In this document: positions 1-11,800 of the stretch, in pieces
Numbering within the stretch: the first letter of the stretch is position 1
Layout of the letters: each line of letters opens with the position of its first letter
Origin: Prinia subflava
Lineage: Eukaryota > Chordata > Aves > Passeriformes > Cisticolidae
DNA: 64,000 nt
NCBI RefSeq assembly: GCF_021018805.1
Contig: NC_086258.1
Coordinates: 4,627,081-4,691,080, forward strand
Direction: 5' to 3'
Made by a program: the position numbers and the translations under genes
The notes under the pieces: generated by a model
Told to the model about the DNA's origin: nothing
Database searches by the model: none
The model's input: the letters and a program-made list of their open reading frames with translations, nothing else

Positions 1-19
1 CCAGAGGCTCAGTGAGATT

Positions 20-165
20 GGGACTATATTTTGCTAAGTGCTATATAAAATATCAGATGGTACCTCTTCAAAGGAGCCTGCTGTCTCAGAAGGCAAGGCA
101 GACGAAAAGCTGGGTAAAAAGAGTGGAATTACACCTATTTGCAGATAAAGCCAGCTATTCTAATC
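20..165 (-). repeat. MIR-type SINE fossil
   Basis: The segment follows the reverse-complement layout of a MIR-like SINE. A 'tgctaagtgctatata' block comes first, then a 'gagcctgctgtctcagaaggc' type block with an 'aaggcaggcagac' style run. An 'attacacctatttgcagata' block follows, corresponding to the usual 'cccattttacagatg' region. Divergence is high, so this is an ancient copy. The match is to a remembered consensus, and the edges are approximate. Confidence 0.45.
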
Positions 166-898
166 ATCAGGGTGCTATCAGAAGCCTTGTGATCAATTCC
201 TGTTCAGCTGCTGCTGCCTCCAGTGCCCCTGGAGCCACAATTAGGATTTTAGGCAAGGCAAGCAGTGTCTCCACATCTCCCTTCCCCACTGGGAAGCTGT
301 GGCAGCAGCGCTGCTCATTCCCACGGGGGAGATTCGAGGATGGAATTCAGAGCTGAGGGGAGGAGGACACACAGGTCACACTCAGAGCCTGCCCTGGGCT
401 GCATACAGGAGCCCACTGTCTTCAGCTCTCCCCATGTTCCTGCTGGACATTCCCCTGAGAACAGGGAAACCTCGGCTGTGAAACCTCAGCGGGGTCACAG
501 CAGGGAGTGACCCCTTGTTCTCCCTGAGGAAAGCACTCTGAACAATTTCCTTGCTGCCTTTAAGTACCCCACATCACTTAGAAACAGCTGTATTCTCTGA
601 TTTTGGAATGGATGGAAACTACATGCAGCAGCTTGGATCCAGGCTTTCCCCTGTAACAGAAAAGAGCCTTGGGTCCTTTAGTGATGGCCACAGATTTGGC
701 TTTGTCTCCTCTGTTTCACTAAAACAGGAGAGATCCCAAATTCAAACCACAGTGGAGCATCTCCAATTTTAGTCCAAAATTCCCACAGCAGCGTGTGTCC
801 ACAGACCCTGGCTCCTTCAGACAGCTGAACTTGGCAAAGTGTTGAGTCAGAACCTCGTTTTTTGAGCCTCTATCTTTTAGCAACCAGTACTAAATCAT
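166..898. other. Unique sequence, nothing recognised
   Basis: Three short overlapping forward ORFs (81-114 codons) are present, without recognisable domains or convincing splice context. No transposon terminus or tandem repeat was seen. A CR1 3' end follows directly. Confidence 0.5.
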
Positions 899-1207
899 GA
901 TCTGGGGCTGTTCAACCTGGAGAAGGTTGTGTGGAGATTTCACAGAGGTGGCCTCAGACTGACAGAGGGAATATTTAGGTTGGATATGGAGAAGGAATTC
1001 TTCCCTGTGAGGGTGGGCAGGCCCTGGCACAGGGTGTCCAGAGCAGCTGTGGCTGCCCCTGGATCCCTGGCAGTGCCCAAGGCCAGGCTGGACAGGGCTG
1101 GGAGCAGCCTGGGACAGGGGGAGGTGTCCCTGCCCATGGCAGGGAGTTGCAACAAGATCATCCTCAAGCTCTCTTCCAACCCAAACCATCTGGGATTCTG
1201 GGATTCT
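899..1207 (+). mobile_element. CR1 LINE, 5'-truncated 3' end
   Basis: This is the 3' untranslated end of a chicken-repeat-1 LINE. It begins at a 'ggggctgttcaacctggaga' block and runs through 'gaattcttccctgtgagggt' and 'ccctggatccctggcagtgc'. It ends with 'cttccaacccaaaccat' and two copies of TGGGATTC, a mutated form of the CR1 terminal octamer repeat. CR1 elements move by target-primed reverse transcription and are usually 5'-truncated, which fits the ~310-bp length. No reverse-transcriptase sequence is retained, so the copy is inert. Confidence 0.9.
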
Positions 1208-2261
1208 AACAGAGGAAATACAAACTCAGCTTCCATTCACAAAGAGTCAAAATCTCTTTTGCTGTCAACCACAGCTTGCTGTTACCTGGGACAGGTTCAG
1301 AGCCTGATGGAGGCATTGAGAATCTTGGAATGATTTTCAGCCCACTTTGACAGTGTCTTTCTCCCCTGGGGTGTGTAACAGAGCCTTCAACAATTTGCTT
1401 AAAGCAAAAAAACATTACCTTACCTGTAAAGAGAGGAATCCACTTGCCAGAAAATGAGATTCACTGGGATAAGGGAATCATCCACCTTGATAAATCAAAC
1501 TACATTCCTTAACGGCTGAAATTCAGGTTTGTAACTCATAAATCTACTGAAGACATCTTGCAGGTGTTCTAAAGAAGCATCCCAGCAGCTGCCCAGGTCA
1601 TGAGAATTTGCCTGCTTAATTAAGAAGGTTATTCTGTTTTCCCCTCTTCAATTCCAAATGGCAAAGTAATGGGGAATTGGCTTGTACAGACCAAAAGGTT
1701 TTGATTTCCAGTGAGGAACCCCCAGGTTAAATCCTGCCATGGAAGCCTTCCACTGATGGCAGGAAAAGAAATGATTACTGGAATTTTCAACCCCTAGGAT
1801 TCATGGCTCTTTCCCACTGTGCCTTTGAATTTAGCTACATGTGCTGCATTTAAAAAGTTGTAAAAAAAAAATTATAACTAAGATCTAAGGGAGTTAAAGC
1901 AAAACTTTACAAACACTTTGTTTCCAAACAAAAATGCAGAGGCACCTTCATATGGGCTTTGTTCTTTTTTCACTTAAGTTTTTTTATTTTGCCTTCAGAG
2001 AAAAAAAAAAAAAATAGCAGGAGAGGGCTTCCTCCCTGCCTCGGGCTGCTCAGGGAATGGACCTTGTTTTCAAGACAGCCCCATGCAGTTCAGCAGCAAC
2101 AACTTCAATGCTCCTAAAATTTCAGTGGCACTGCGTGAGTCTGGCAACTCGGGATAGAAGTAAAACAAATCTCTGTGAAATAAGGTTTGGAGCAATGCCC
2201 TTTTTTCACTCCCACCACAGGGAAAGAAGAGCTCGTGTTTTGCATAGGATTTTCCCCTCTT
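1208..2261. other. Unique AT-leaning sequence
   Basis: No gene or element was recognised. There are A-runs near 1862-1870 and 2001-2014. Donor-like sequence occurs on the reverse strand near 1415-1430 (cag|gtaagg), but no convincing open exon is attached. Confidence 0.45.
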
Positions 2262-2388
2262 GAATTATTAATATTATTATTGTTGTTGTTGTTATTCTTA
2301 TTATTGTTAATAATAATGATAATAATAATAATTATTATTATGATGATAATAATGATGATGATGATGATAATAATAATAATAATAATAC
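2262..2388. repeat. Trinucleotide microsatellite (ATT/GTT/AAT/ATG)
   Basis: A compound, interrupted trinucleotide tract moves from ATT units to GTT, back to ATT/AAT, then to ATG and AAT units. The centre near 2320-2340 is palindromic ((AAT)n meeting (ATT)n) and could form a hairpin. The open frames across it, which read as poly-Ile/Met or poly-Leu/Ser, are artefacts of the 3-bp period. Confidence 0.92.
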
Positions 2389-4064
2389 TCTGGATAGATT
2401 TCTAAAGTGAATTAACTGTGCTTCCAATGTGGCTCTTGGGGCAAGGCACACTTGTTCTTCAGAGGATTTGAGAGGGGATGTGTTGCTCCTATGAGGAATC
2501 AACAAGTTGTGAAGAGCATTCAGAAGAGCAGAGAAATTCACACTCGAGCACATCCTCATTACAAGCAGAAGGCAACAGCCTCTGCACAGAGATTCCCTTC
2601 CTCGAAAATAAAGATGAAGGAAGGAAAAATTCTCTGAATTCCCACAGTGAAACACTGAAAAATGACCCCAGTCTGGGCTGAACTTATTCTCCTGAAATCC
2701 ATCTGCACCAGGAGAGTCGGGGCTGTGAGTGATACACGATCTTTGGGCCGGCTGGGGATGCAGTTGCATTTGCAAGGAGACACCTTAAGTCACAAGTAGG
2801 GGATTTCAGGCAGCCAAACAGGCTCCCCTCCAGCCATCACTGCTCTTAATTGGTCTGGAGATGAGATAATTACCTGTAAACCTGATAAGAAATTAACTGT
2901 GGACACAGAAAGGGTTTCTCATTTTTTTTTTTTAAGAAACGTCACAGAATAAGGTTTAAATGAACTTAAAGCTCGGCCACTCAGAGCAAGTTGTAGTACA
3001 TGGATTTGGTGACAGCAGCTGCTGTAATTCTGCCTGTCCCCAGGATGACAATTGCTACAGTTAACATGCAACGTGTTTCACCTCAGTAATCTGAATTTAT
3101 GTGAATTGCTAAAGGTAGCTTCCAGGCTCGTTTTATTATTAACATAAAGATGGATAGACATCTCTAAAGTGTTGCTCATCCTGTTTTATAAACCTCTCCC
3201 AGAGAACTGCCTCCCCTCCCTAGGCTATTGAGGAAGCTGAGGAAACTGGGCAAAGTGAAACAGCAAATTTTTACATCAGTAAAGCGAGGGGAGATGAATT
3301 TCATGTTCAAACAGTGTCGTGTCTGGTTGTATTTTGAGTCTACTCTATGCTCATGTGTCTCAGGGTTCTACAAGGGCAAACACACACTTGTCATAGGTCA
3401 TAAAACACGTTGACATGGTATTTCTTGGTTTAAAGCATCCTCTTACATTGGTCTCCTGAAAAATAACATTTTACCTTGTATTCTTCAAATTCTTGAGTGT
3501 TTCTAAAGCTCTGAGCTCCAACCCCTCTGCTTTCCCTCCTTCATCCTGCAATAGACACTTACAGATCATTGGAAGAGTTTCCTCCACCTTACAAAACAAG
3601 TGAAGGTAGATACCTCCTCCAATAGTTCAATAAAAATTTGCAGAAAACATGAATTCCAGTGGAGCTGCCCTAGATTTCCATCATTAAATATCCGTGTCCA
3701 CAGATATCAGCATTTTTCTCCTCAATCCATTTTCAGAGCAACACCAAAGTGTGATGAGGGAGAAGGAGACCTGGATAGAAGCAGAGCCCCCTTCCAAAAA
3801 ACCTTCATTCAATTTTGTCAACTGAGTAAAATCTGGGTTGCTTTAAGAGCTCAGGTCCCACAGAGAACACTGAGGTTCTCATAACTACATATTTGCAAAG
3901 ATTCAGGACATAAAACATCCTCAGTGCCCCAGGTTCTTGCAGAGGTGTCTAAATAGGAGCTGAGCTCTTTTGAAAACACTGCCTGCGTTTCATAAAGCAA
4001 AGCCTTCACAGCAGTTTAATATCAGGAATTTATTAAGACCTGTTACACCTTTGTAGAATAGGGT
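2389..4064. other. Unique sequence, nothing recognised
   Basis: A T-run lies at about 2921-2931. The patch 3225-3300 has a faint MIR-like look ('ctgaggaaactgggcaaagt') but is too short to call. ORFs in this stretch are short and anonymous. Confidence 0.45.
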
Positions 4065-4180
4065 CATATTTTCACTCTTCTAATTTTACATATAGATAAA
4101 ATGAGATACAGAGAGGTGAAGCCGATGTGCTCAGGATCATAAAAGAACTATAAATTAATGCTGAGTTTGGATGGGAAAGG
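4065..4180 (-). repeat. MIR-type SINE fossil
   Basis: The core reads 'attttacatatagataaaat', then 'gagatacagagaggtgaag', then 'tgtgctcaggatcata'. This is the order and spacing of the reverse-complement MIR core (attttacagatgaggaaac / gaggcacagagaggt / gacttgcccaaggtcaca). It is an old, diverged copy with approximate edges. Confidence 0.6.
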
Positions 4181-5418
4181 TCAGACATCACAACTCCCAC
4201 TACCTCCTTTAAACACCGGACCCCTAAAGTCCTGAAAAAATTCTACAAAGTGATTAGAAATCAGATTTTATTCCATTTCCCCTCTGTGAATCATCTCCCA
4301 GGCTGTGTGACCTGAGAGCTCCATTCAGGTTTTGGAAAAGACTGAAACATTTATTAATAAATAAAAAGAGTTTGGAATATTTAGCAGGACCAAAGTTTAA
4401 AGATTATAAAGATCTGAGGCTCTTTAATAAATATTAAATATACATTTTTCACCTCATTTTTGGCCAGACATGAAGTGCGGTGTAGAACTGCAGGGACAAC
4501 GAATCCCGAAGCCAAGAGACTTCTCTCTTTGTTATGGGCTCATTCTAATAAAAAATACTTTTATTCCCTCCAGCTGATGCAAATGTGCTGTTCCTCTGAT
4601 TAGTGTGAAGAGCACCAAATGGCAATGGAAATCAAGGAACCTAATTATTTCCAGCAGTCACTTCAAAGATGCACCACTGCAATGAAAGACAAGTCTCTCA
4701 CCTCTTGGGCCCTATTATGTTCTAAACTTTGCCTAGCCTTACTGACACGCCACCTCTGCTTCAGACGGATTTGATGAATCATGAAAACAGCATCATTTAC
4801 AGTTCAAGGTACCAAAGCAATTTTCCATCAGCGTCGCCGTGCCCTTGCTGCTGCAAGGGGGAAGTGGAGGAAAAACTCCGGTGACTTTTCAGCAGTCAAG
4901 TGATTTCTGCAGGGGAAAAGAAAAAAAAAAAACAGAGACAGAACAGTGAAACAACACAGCAAATATTGTCTGAGAACAAGTCCCTCAGGGTGGGCACTGC
5001 AGTGCACTGGGTGCCCCTGTGCAGGGTTTTTCTGTTGCAGGGATGCACGGAAGGCAGGGAAATAGAGATGGGAGTGTGCTTGGTGGGGTTTGGTGGCAGG
5101 GATGTCCCAGCATTCAGAGGGGTTGATGCCTTGGGATTTCAGCTTTTATATTTTTCAAATCCTATATTGTGTTAGTGCATAAATCTAAACTCCATATAAA
5201 GTGTAATTAACCTTCTTAACGTCTTGGTCTGACAAAAAAATCTCTCTGGGCCTGAGGTCCAAAGACACACCACAGCCTCAGGCCCTGAAAGGTATAAACA
5301 AAAGTAAACTGGGGGGAGCAAACTGGGGGTAAATTACTTCATTAGCTGAAGCTGTAATTGGAGGATTAATCCCTGATATGCAAATAGACCAAACTTATAA
5401 TTGTCTGAAAAACTTGTC
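4181..5418. other. Mostly unique; right part may be LTR body
   Basis: No gene was seen. A 13-base A run occurs near 4920-4932. The final ~250 bp (about 5170-5418) leads without a visible break into the LTR 3' end annotated next, so it may be the U3 part of the same LTR. No TG start with a matching target duplication could be found, so it is left uncalled. Confidence 0.4.
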
Positions 5419-5558
5419 ACCATTGTCCAGCTTGGCTGTAGCCTCTTGAGGGGTGCTGACTGCTCAAGGTGTTTCTATTGAAGGTCTTTAATAAATACCC
5501 ACTTTTATTCTCTTATCCCTGTCTAGCCTCTGTTCTAGGCAGCCACTCCAAGGCATCA
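5419..5558 (+). mobile_element. ERVL-like LTR, 3' end (copy 1)
   Basis: This segment aligns over its whole length with 36358-36499, same strand, with small gaps. Shared blocks are 'accattgtcca', 'ctgctcaaggtgt', 'ttgaagg', 'tctagc' and a common terminus 'ccaaggcatca'. An AATAAA polyadenylation signal lies at 5490-5495. A CA terminus with a nearby polyadenylation signal is the layout of a retroviral LTR R-U5 end. Assignment to the ERVL group is from general resemblance to passerine LTRs and is tentative. The 5' limit may lie further left. Confidence 0.65.
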
Positions 5559-5749
5559 GCCACTTCCAGCCTTGCTCTGGAGCTCTGCTGGAGGCTGTCC
5601 TCACACAGCTCCCTGCTGACTGGGGCCCAGCCTTGGCCATGCCAGCTCAGCACACACCTTTAATCTCTGTTTTAATCACCCCTAAGCCCTGATCCCACCT
5701 TGCCTACGAGCTCATGGTGCTTGGTTGCAGGCTGCTATGGCAGATCAGG

Positions 5750-6268
5750 GCCTGGAGCATCCCTCACAACAAGAAGAACATTGGAGGGTTGGAGCATGGC
5801 CTGAGAAGGGCAGCGGGGCTGAGGAGGGGTCTGGAACAAAAATCCTATGAAGGCCTGGACTATAAATCCTATGAGGAGCAGCTGAAGGTTTTGGGGTTGT
5901 TTAATCTGGAGTAGAGACACCTCATGGGGGACCTTACTGCTCTTCCAGTCCCTGACAGGACACTGTGGTGAGGAGGGCCTCGGTCTCTTCTCCCTGGTGA
6001 CAAGTGACAGGACAAGAGGAAACGGCCTCCAGCTGTGCCAGGGGAGGTTCAGGTTGGGTTTTAGGAAGAATTTCTTCCCTGGAAGTGTAGTTAAGCCTGA
6101 AAAGGGCTGCTCAGGGAAGTGGTGGAGTCCCCATCCCTGGAGGTGTCCAGAGAACCCCTGGACAGGGCACTGGGGGCTCTGGGCTCAGCCTGGTGGGATG
6201 CTCAGTCAAAGGTGGGGCTTTAGGAACTTGGAGATCTTTCCCAAACCCAATGATCCTGTAATTCTGTG
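5750..6268 (+). mobile_element. CR1 LINE 3' end, ~520 bp
   Basis: The order of blocks is that of an avian CR1 3' region. It starts with a 'cctggagcatccctcacaa' block, then 'ctgaaggttttggggttgtt', then 'ggttgggttttaggaagaat'. It continues with 'catccctggaggtgtccaga' and ends at 'caatgatcctgtaattctgtg'. The terminus keeps one octamer unit. Only the far end of ORF2/3'UTR is present, and no intact coding sequence remains. Confidence 0.9.
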
Positions 6269-7114
6269 TCTGTTCCTTGTTTCTGCTGTCACAGGGAGGG
6301 TGAAGGACTCCGTGAACCACACAGGGGGTTCCTGTGGCCTCTTCCATCCCCTTTTCTTTTTCCTCTCTCCATAACCAAGGAGCAGGGACAGCCTATTAAA
6401 CCCACACTAACTCTGGCTGTTATTTCAGTCTTTCTGTAGCACACAGTTGTTCTCATTACTTAGTCTAAGGAGGCTGCCATTTTATGTGGAATTAATTTCC
6501 TTTCTGGAATTCTGTGAGCAGAGTTGAATATATATTTCCCACCAAAATGTCATGAAGGTTGGTTTTTTGGGTTGTTTTTTTTTTTTGCTTAATCATACCC
6601 CAGGACATTTCAAGATTGCTTGAGAAATGCTGCAAAAGCTTTATTGAATTCCTTTTTTTTTTTAATTCCTCTGGTAAAATCTTCACAAGATGGTGGTTTA
6701 GCACTGACAGGTGTGAAATTAAGGGAGTTTCACAGTTTTATAGGAGAAATGATCTGCATCAATGAGAATGCTAAATCTCAGAATTTTCTGAGTATCATTT
6801 TAACAAGGGTTGATATTTTCTAGTAAAAATGTATAAAATTTCACAGCAGTTTAATGCAGTACCTCTTTAACAAAATTTCTGTGAGGTACCTCCTGGCCTG
6901 GCACCCTTCCTTGACTGCTGAACATCAGCTTTCTCAGCAAGCCACTGAATTCAAAGCCAGAATGAGTCCAGACAGAAACTGATGGGAGTTCAGAGACCTC
7001 TTCTCTCTGCCTCCAGGTTCCCACCTCCCTTGGAAGGTGCTCCTGGCTGAGGCAAGGTGAAAATTTCCTAATTTTAGAAAGTGCATGAAGTTTTTCATCA
7101 AAAATCCAATTTTC
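6269..7114. other. Unique sequence with T-runs
   Basis: T-runs occur at about 6575-6586 and 6653-6663. No gene, element terminus or tandem repeat was recognised. Confidence 0.45.
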
Positions 7115-7220
7115 AACAAAAGACCTGGATTCTGCTCCTGATCCTGTCACAGACTGTGCTGTAACTTCAAATGAAACCATTAATCTCCCTGTGTTCCTAT
7201 TCCCCCAATAAAATGACATA
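7115..7220 (+). repeat. MIR-type SINE fossil
   Basis: The block order is 'acctggattctgctcctgat', 'cctgtcacagactgtgctgt', 'aaccattaatctccctgtgt' and 'cccccaataaaatgacata'. It matches the forward MIR core: a 'gggttc' block, a 'ctctgccac' block, the 'gtgtgacc...aagt' region, 'ctctgtgcctcagttt' and 'cccatctgtaaaatg'. Diverged but collinear. Confidence 0.65.
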
Positions 7221-9400
7221 GTCAAGCTTCCCTTCTCCTCTTTCTTTGTCTTTATGATTTATTTGTTTTACTTTTCTGCCATGTTTTCACTGCGCATTGG
7301 AGCTGGAGGCTGTAAATACTTTTCATAACAGCAGTATATTCAGTCTCAGATGTGAAGATCACATTAACAGATCCTGAAGCACCACGGGGACAGCTCTGGT
7401 GCTGGCTTTGGCTGGGGTGGAGTTAATGTTTTTCCCACAGAGGCTGGTACAGGGCTGTGTTTTGTGTTTGTGCTGGTAGCACAGGGGTGTTGGTGTTTCC
7501 TGCCCCTCCCTGCAGCAGGGCACAGGCTGGGGGGACACAGCTGGGACAGCTGAGCCTGTGTGGTCCCACAGTTGTGGGTGCCAACCCTGCTGTTCTGAGC
7601 CCTCCTGGTGGCACGCAGGGAATTAATTCCTTGTTTTGCTTTGCTTGTCCACGTGGTTTTTGTTCTCCCTGATAAACTGCACCTCAACCACGGGTGAGAT
7701 TCCTCCCTCTCCCCCATCCAGCTCTGTGGGTGAGCAGGGCTGAGCTGGGGTTAAACCACAGCTTCCAGTTAGGAGCGATTGACTTAAATCATCTGCAATC
7801 AGGTAACTCATTTTCTCATTTAAGTAATTTGCTTTCATTATATTAATAAAGTCGATGAAAATGCATGTAAGGGGAAATACATGCAGGAGGTGGATTTAAA
7901 TCCCAGAATCACTTACAAACTTTGTACGACATTTTTGTACAGGACCTGGCCCAAAAGGGTTGATTCCTTGATTAGAGCTGCCTAAAGTCTTTCTCTTACT
8001 TTTGAATTTTAATCCTCAACTCTCCAGACATCTGATTTTTCACCTATTCACTGCCTTTAAATCCAATCTAATTCCAGAATACATCAAACCCTGGGGTAGG
8101 TTTTCCTGAAACTCAGCTGAATATATTTTCTTATGTTGGCAATTTCCTCCCCTTTTCCCCATTCTTATTTGCTTGAAAATAAACAGTATCTTTTCTGTAA
8201 TTCCAGACAGAACACAGGGCTCTTGCCCTGTTACACTGCAGCTGAATTCTAAGTACACAATTATACAGGGAGGATCTTTAGATAAACCAGCTTGAGGACT
8301 TTTGAACATTAAACTCAAATCAGATAACGGCTTTCATCCTGTGCACTGCATTACACAGGGTGCAACTAAGTGGAAGGCTCAAGGAAAAAAAATACACCTT
8401 CCATGAGTATAAAGATGTCAAGGTAACAAAAAAAAAAAAAGCAGATGCAAAATCCTTCCAAATACAAGAGGAATGGAAAAGATGAAACAGAGAAACGACG
8501 CTGCTTGTTACCAACAGCTTGTTGGAATCTCAGGGCTGGCCTGGCAGAGTCTACACCTGTCTTTTCATGTGCTGCTGAGGGCTAAAAAGAAAAGAAAAAA
8601 AAAGAAAATACCAAATATTCTGGGTGACTGTTGAGTCCCAGATCAAACCACTAATAGAGTATTCTGTGTAAAACAAGAGAGGCAATTATTCCACTCAGCT
8701 GTGCTCTGCTAGGGCCTTAATTGGAAGAAAGTGTTCAGTTTGGGTTCAGTGCTTTATTATACACACATATATTAAAAACATGAAAGAAGATCAAAATGGG
8801 GTGGGGGAACAGAGAAGCAGCTCCTAGGAACTCGTATGTAAAAAGGTTTAGGAGACTAGTGTTGATGAGGAGAGCCCAAGGACACTTGAAGTAAAACCAT
8901 GAGTAGGAAATAATTGTTATACACACACTGAGCTCTGAAATGCAGAGGTGAGGCAGTGCACTTGTTCTCCTGGGAATGACATTTAGCCCAGGGAAAAGCA
9001 AGCAGTTCACATCCTGTGCATCAGATAAAGATCTCTGAAGTCTTCTGACACGCACAGCCTTTTTGCTGGCCGTTTTTATTGACAGCAGAGAAAACCCCAT
9101 CCCTTTGTGTCAAGATGGGACATTTTTACTCCGGTTTTGCTGCTGCTGCCTTTAGACTCGAGGGCTTTGAGCCCCATCGAGCATGTGGTGAAACTTGTAC
9201 CAGGCAGAAATCAGCAACAACCTCTTCAAAAGTGCTTCAAAATGCATTCTCCAAGAGCTGCCTGCTCTTCCTCCCCACGAGGGCCATGCAGGGTGTGAAC
9301 TTTCAGCTGGTTCTCCAGAGACAGCATAAATCCATTCAGGCAAAGACATGCACTCTCTAAGTCAGTTCAGGGAAGATTTGTGGCAATAATTTCATAAGGG
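7221..9400. other. Unique sequence, nothing recognised
   Basis: Moderately GC-rich at 7370-7770, AT-rich afterwards. An A-run lies near 8429-8441 and an A/AAG-rich patch at 8586-8608. The 117- and 121-codon reverse ORFs (7364-7717, 8735-9100) show no domain or start context suggesting a gene. Confidence 0.45.
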
Positions 9401-11800
9401 TCTGAATAAACCAAAGCTGTCTGTAGCCTGGGATTGCACAAATCTAGGTGAGATATATCCCCCTCACTCCTAACAAACACTTAGGAGAAACATTCTGATT
9501 TCACTGCATCCTCTGGATAACAGGTTTTCCTGAAGGCACATAAGGCACTGAGTGTTTCTGCAACACAGGAAAAGCAGTTCTCAGTAATCTAAATGGCTTG
9601 CTCAAAACTCTTCCCAAAGCCAACCCTTTATCTTAAATTCCCATTATTTTCACCTTTTGCCTCTGTCTCTGCAATTCCCAACAATATCTTCTTCATCAAT
9701 GGCACTGATCTCTCAAGCCACCCCATGGAGATTCATCCTTTTGGGGCTTTAACTCTCACTGAGAGGTGAAAAAGTCTTGGGAAAAATCTCACAAGTTACT
9801 GAGAAAAACCCCATATGTTTCTGGAAAATTTTGTTTTCAACAGGTAAATTTATGATCAAAAGAGATCCCTGGAGCCTTCTGCCCATGGTGACTGCCCACA
9901 GTGCAGACCTCTCCAACTCAGCAGGCACCAAAGCCAGGGTGGCTGAAAACCATCTCACCCTGAGAGTGTCTCATCCCATCCCTAAAGGCTCAGATGAAGT
10001 GTGTTTGTGATGGGGTATTCCTCCCAGATGCTGCCAAAAGGAATCAAGACAACCAAGGAAGATGGAGATGCCCTCACTGAGAGTTGGAAGGAAAGCCAGG
10101 GGAGGTGAAGTCCTGCTTCCTGTTCTTTCACCCAAAGCAAGTTTTTCCCCTCTCTTCTCCCCTCCCCTGCTCTCTTTTGCCTTTTGAGTTGAGTTTTCTA
10201 TGCGCAGTCACTCTAAAGATGAACTTTTCCTTCTGGGTGCCCCCTGCAATCCATAATCCTGGCAATTTGGGTGTTGCAGATAGGAGTTCAGTCACCCTTA
10301 TTTCTCATTCACTGGTATTTCACAGTTAAAAACCTAAGAAACAGAATATACCGAGGTCTGTCCTCACATTGTGAGTGGGAATTAACTGCAGCAGAGCTGC
10401 TTTATTGTAATCATAACATTTCCTGTAATATCTCCCATTTCACACTGTCTTTACAATATAAGATGACCTCCCCAAGAAAGAGGAAAATAACTGCAATTAC
10501 ATCTGTGAAAACCCCAAAAACCTAGGGGAGGGGGGAAAATTATTTGCCACATATTGTGTGGAATATCTTTGGGAACACAATACCAGTTCCCTGAGGGATG
10601 CTGAATTGAGGGACTTAGGGGTTGTTTGGTTTGTTTTCACTACAGAGCCTGGGAATTGTGGCACTGCATGGGATCTGAATTTTCCCCAATCTATGCCATC
10701 ACTGAAGTAAAAACGCCCTTTCCAACATGCCAATCTCTCATTTGTGGCAGGAGCATCACATCCCACCCCCATCTCGACACCAGACCCGGCCTCTACCCCA
10801 TTTTGTGTGTTGCCATTTTGTTGAGGAAAAAGAGAAGCAGAGGAAAAGGAGGTGATTCCTCTAAATAAAGGCAAAATGGAACCCTAAATCCAGGTTTTCC
10901 AGTCTGTCACACTGCTTTCCATCACACTTCTAAACAGTTAAAACTGTTTCTGGATTCTCCTCAAAGTCAAGCTTTCCTGCTGTTCTTTGCGGATGGCCCT
11001 CCCAATCAATTATGTCAGAACAATCACCAGTATGGTGTAATAATGTATAATTTTTCATCTAAATTAAAATGTACTTAGGAGACCTTAATTTCCCACACAT
11101 TTCATTGCATTCATCAGAAATACAGCAGGAAAAAAAAAAATCCCTCTGAGCAAAGACTGTGAGTTGTTTACAAATGCTTTGAGCGCAGCAAGACACGGGT
11201 TGTCGTTCCATGGACCCTCCTCTTCCCACCACACAGGAGATTTTCCAGGCAAACTCCAGAGAAGGAGACAGTGGGGTAGTAGGGCCAGCTCTGATCTTTA
11301 AGGAAAACAATTTGTGTGAGGAGATGGTGCTCCATTGAGAAATCTTGTGGTGTGCTGTAAAGCAGTAATTGCCATCCACCCAGAGACGTTCCCATCGCAC
11401 GTCTCAGTCAGTGAATGAAACTGCAAATTAATTACTGTCTTGTGTATGCATCAAAGACCAGAGCTGTGCACAGAAAACAGCCAGGGTGGAAATCAGGCCG
11501 TGTTTATTTCAGGCAAGCTGTTAAAATATAGGTGAAAATCGTAATGGGCTCAAAAGTAGTTTAGACAAAGCAGGGCAATTCTGCAGGCTCACCAATAAAT
11601 CTTAACTGACTCAGGTATTTTCTTATCAAACTCATTAGAAAGCTGTTTGGTTGTGGAAAGAAACATGTCTGTTGTGCATTAATAGAAGTTGGGTTTTGAA
11701 TTAATAAATAACACAGCACTCCCAGAGCCAGAACCATAAGCAAAAGCCTTTTCCAGAGTAGCTCATAGCTTTTAAATATATTCTGCTAGCACAACTGTAG
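9401..11800. other. Unique sequence, nothing recognised
   Basis: No gene or transposon was recognised. The 125-codon reverse ORF at 10497-10874 and the 113-codon one at 11059-11400 are anonymous and of a length expected by chance. Confidence 0.45.

Noticed and set aside
2187..2405. ORF with poly-Ile/Met tail resembling membrane segments
   Set aside because: The hydrophobic run is translation of the ATT/ATG microsatellite.
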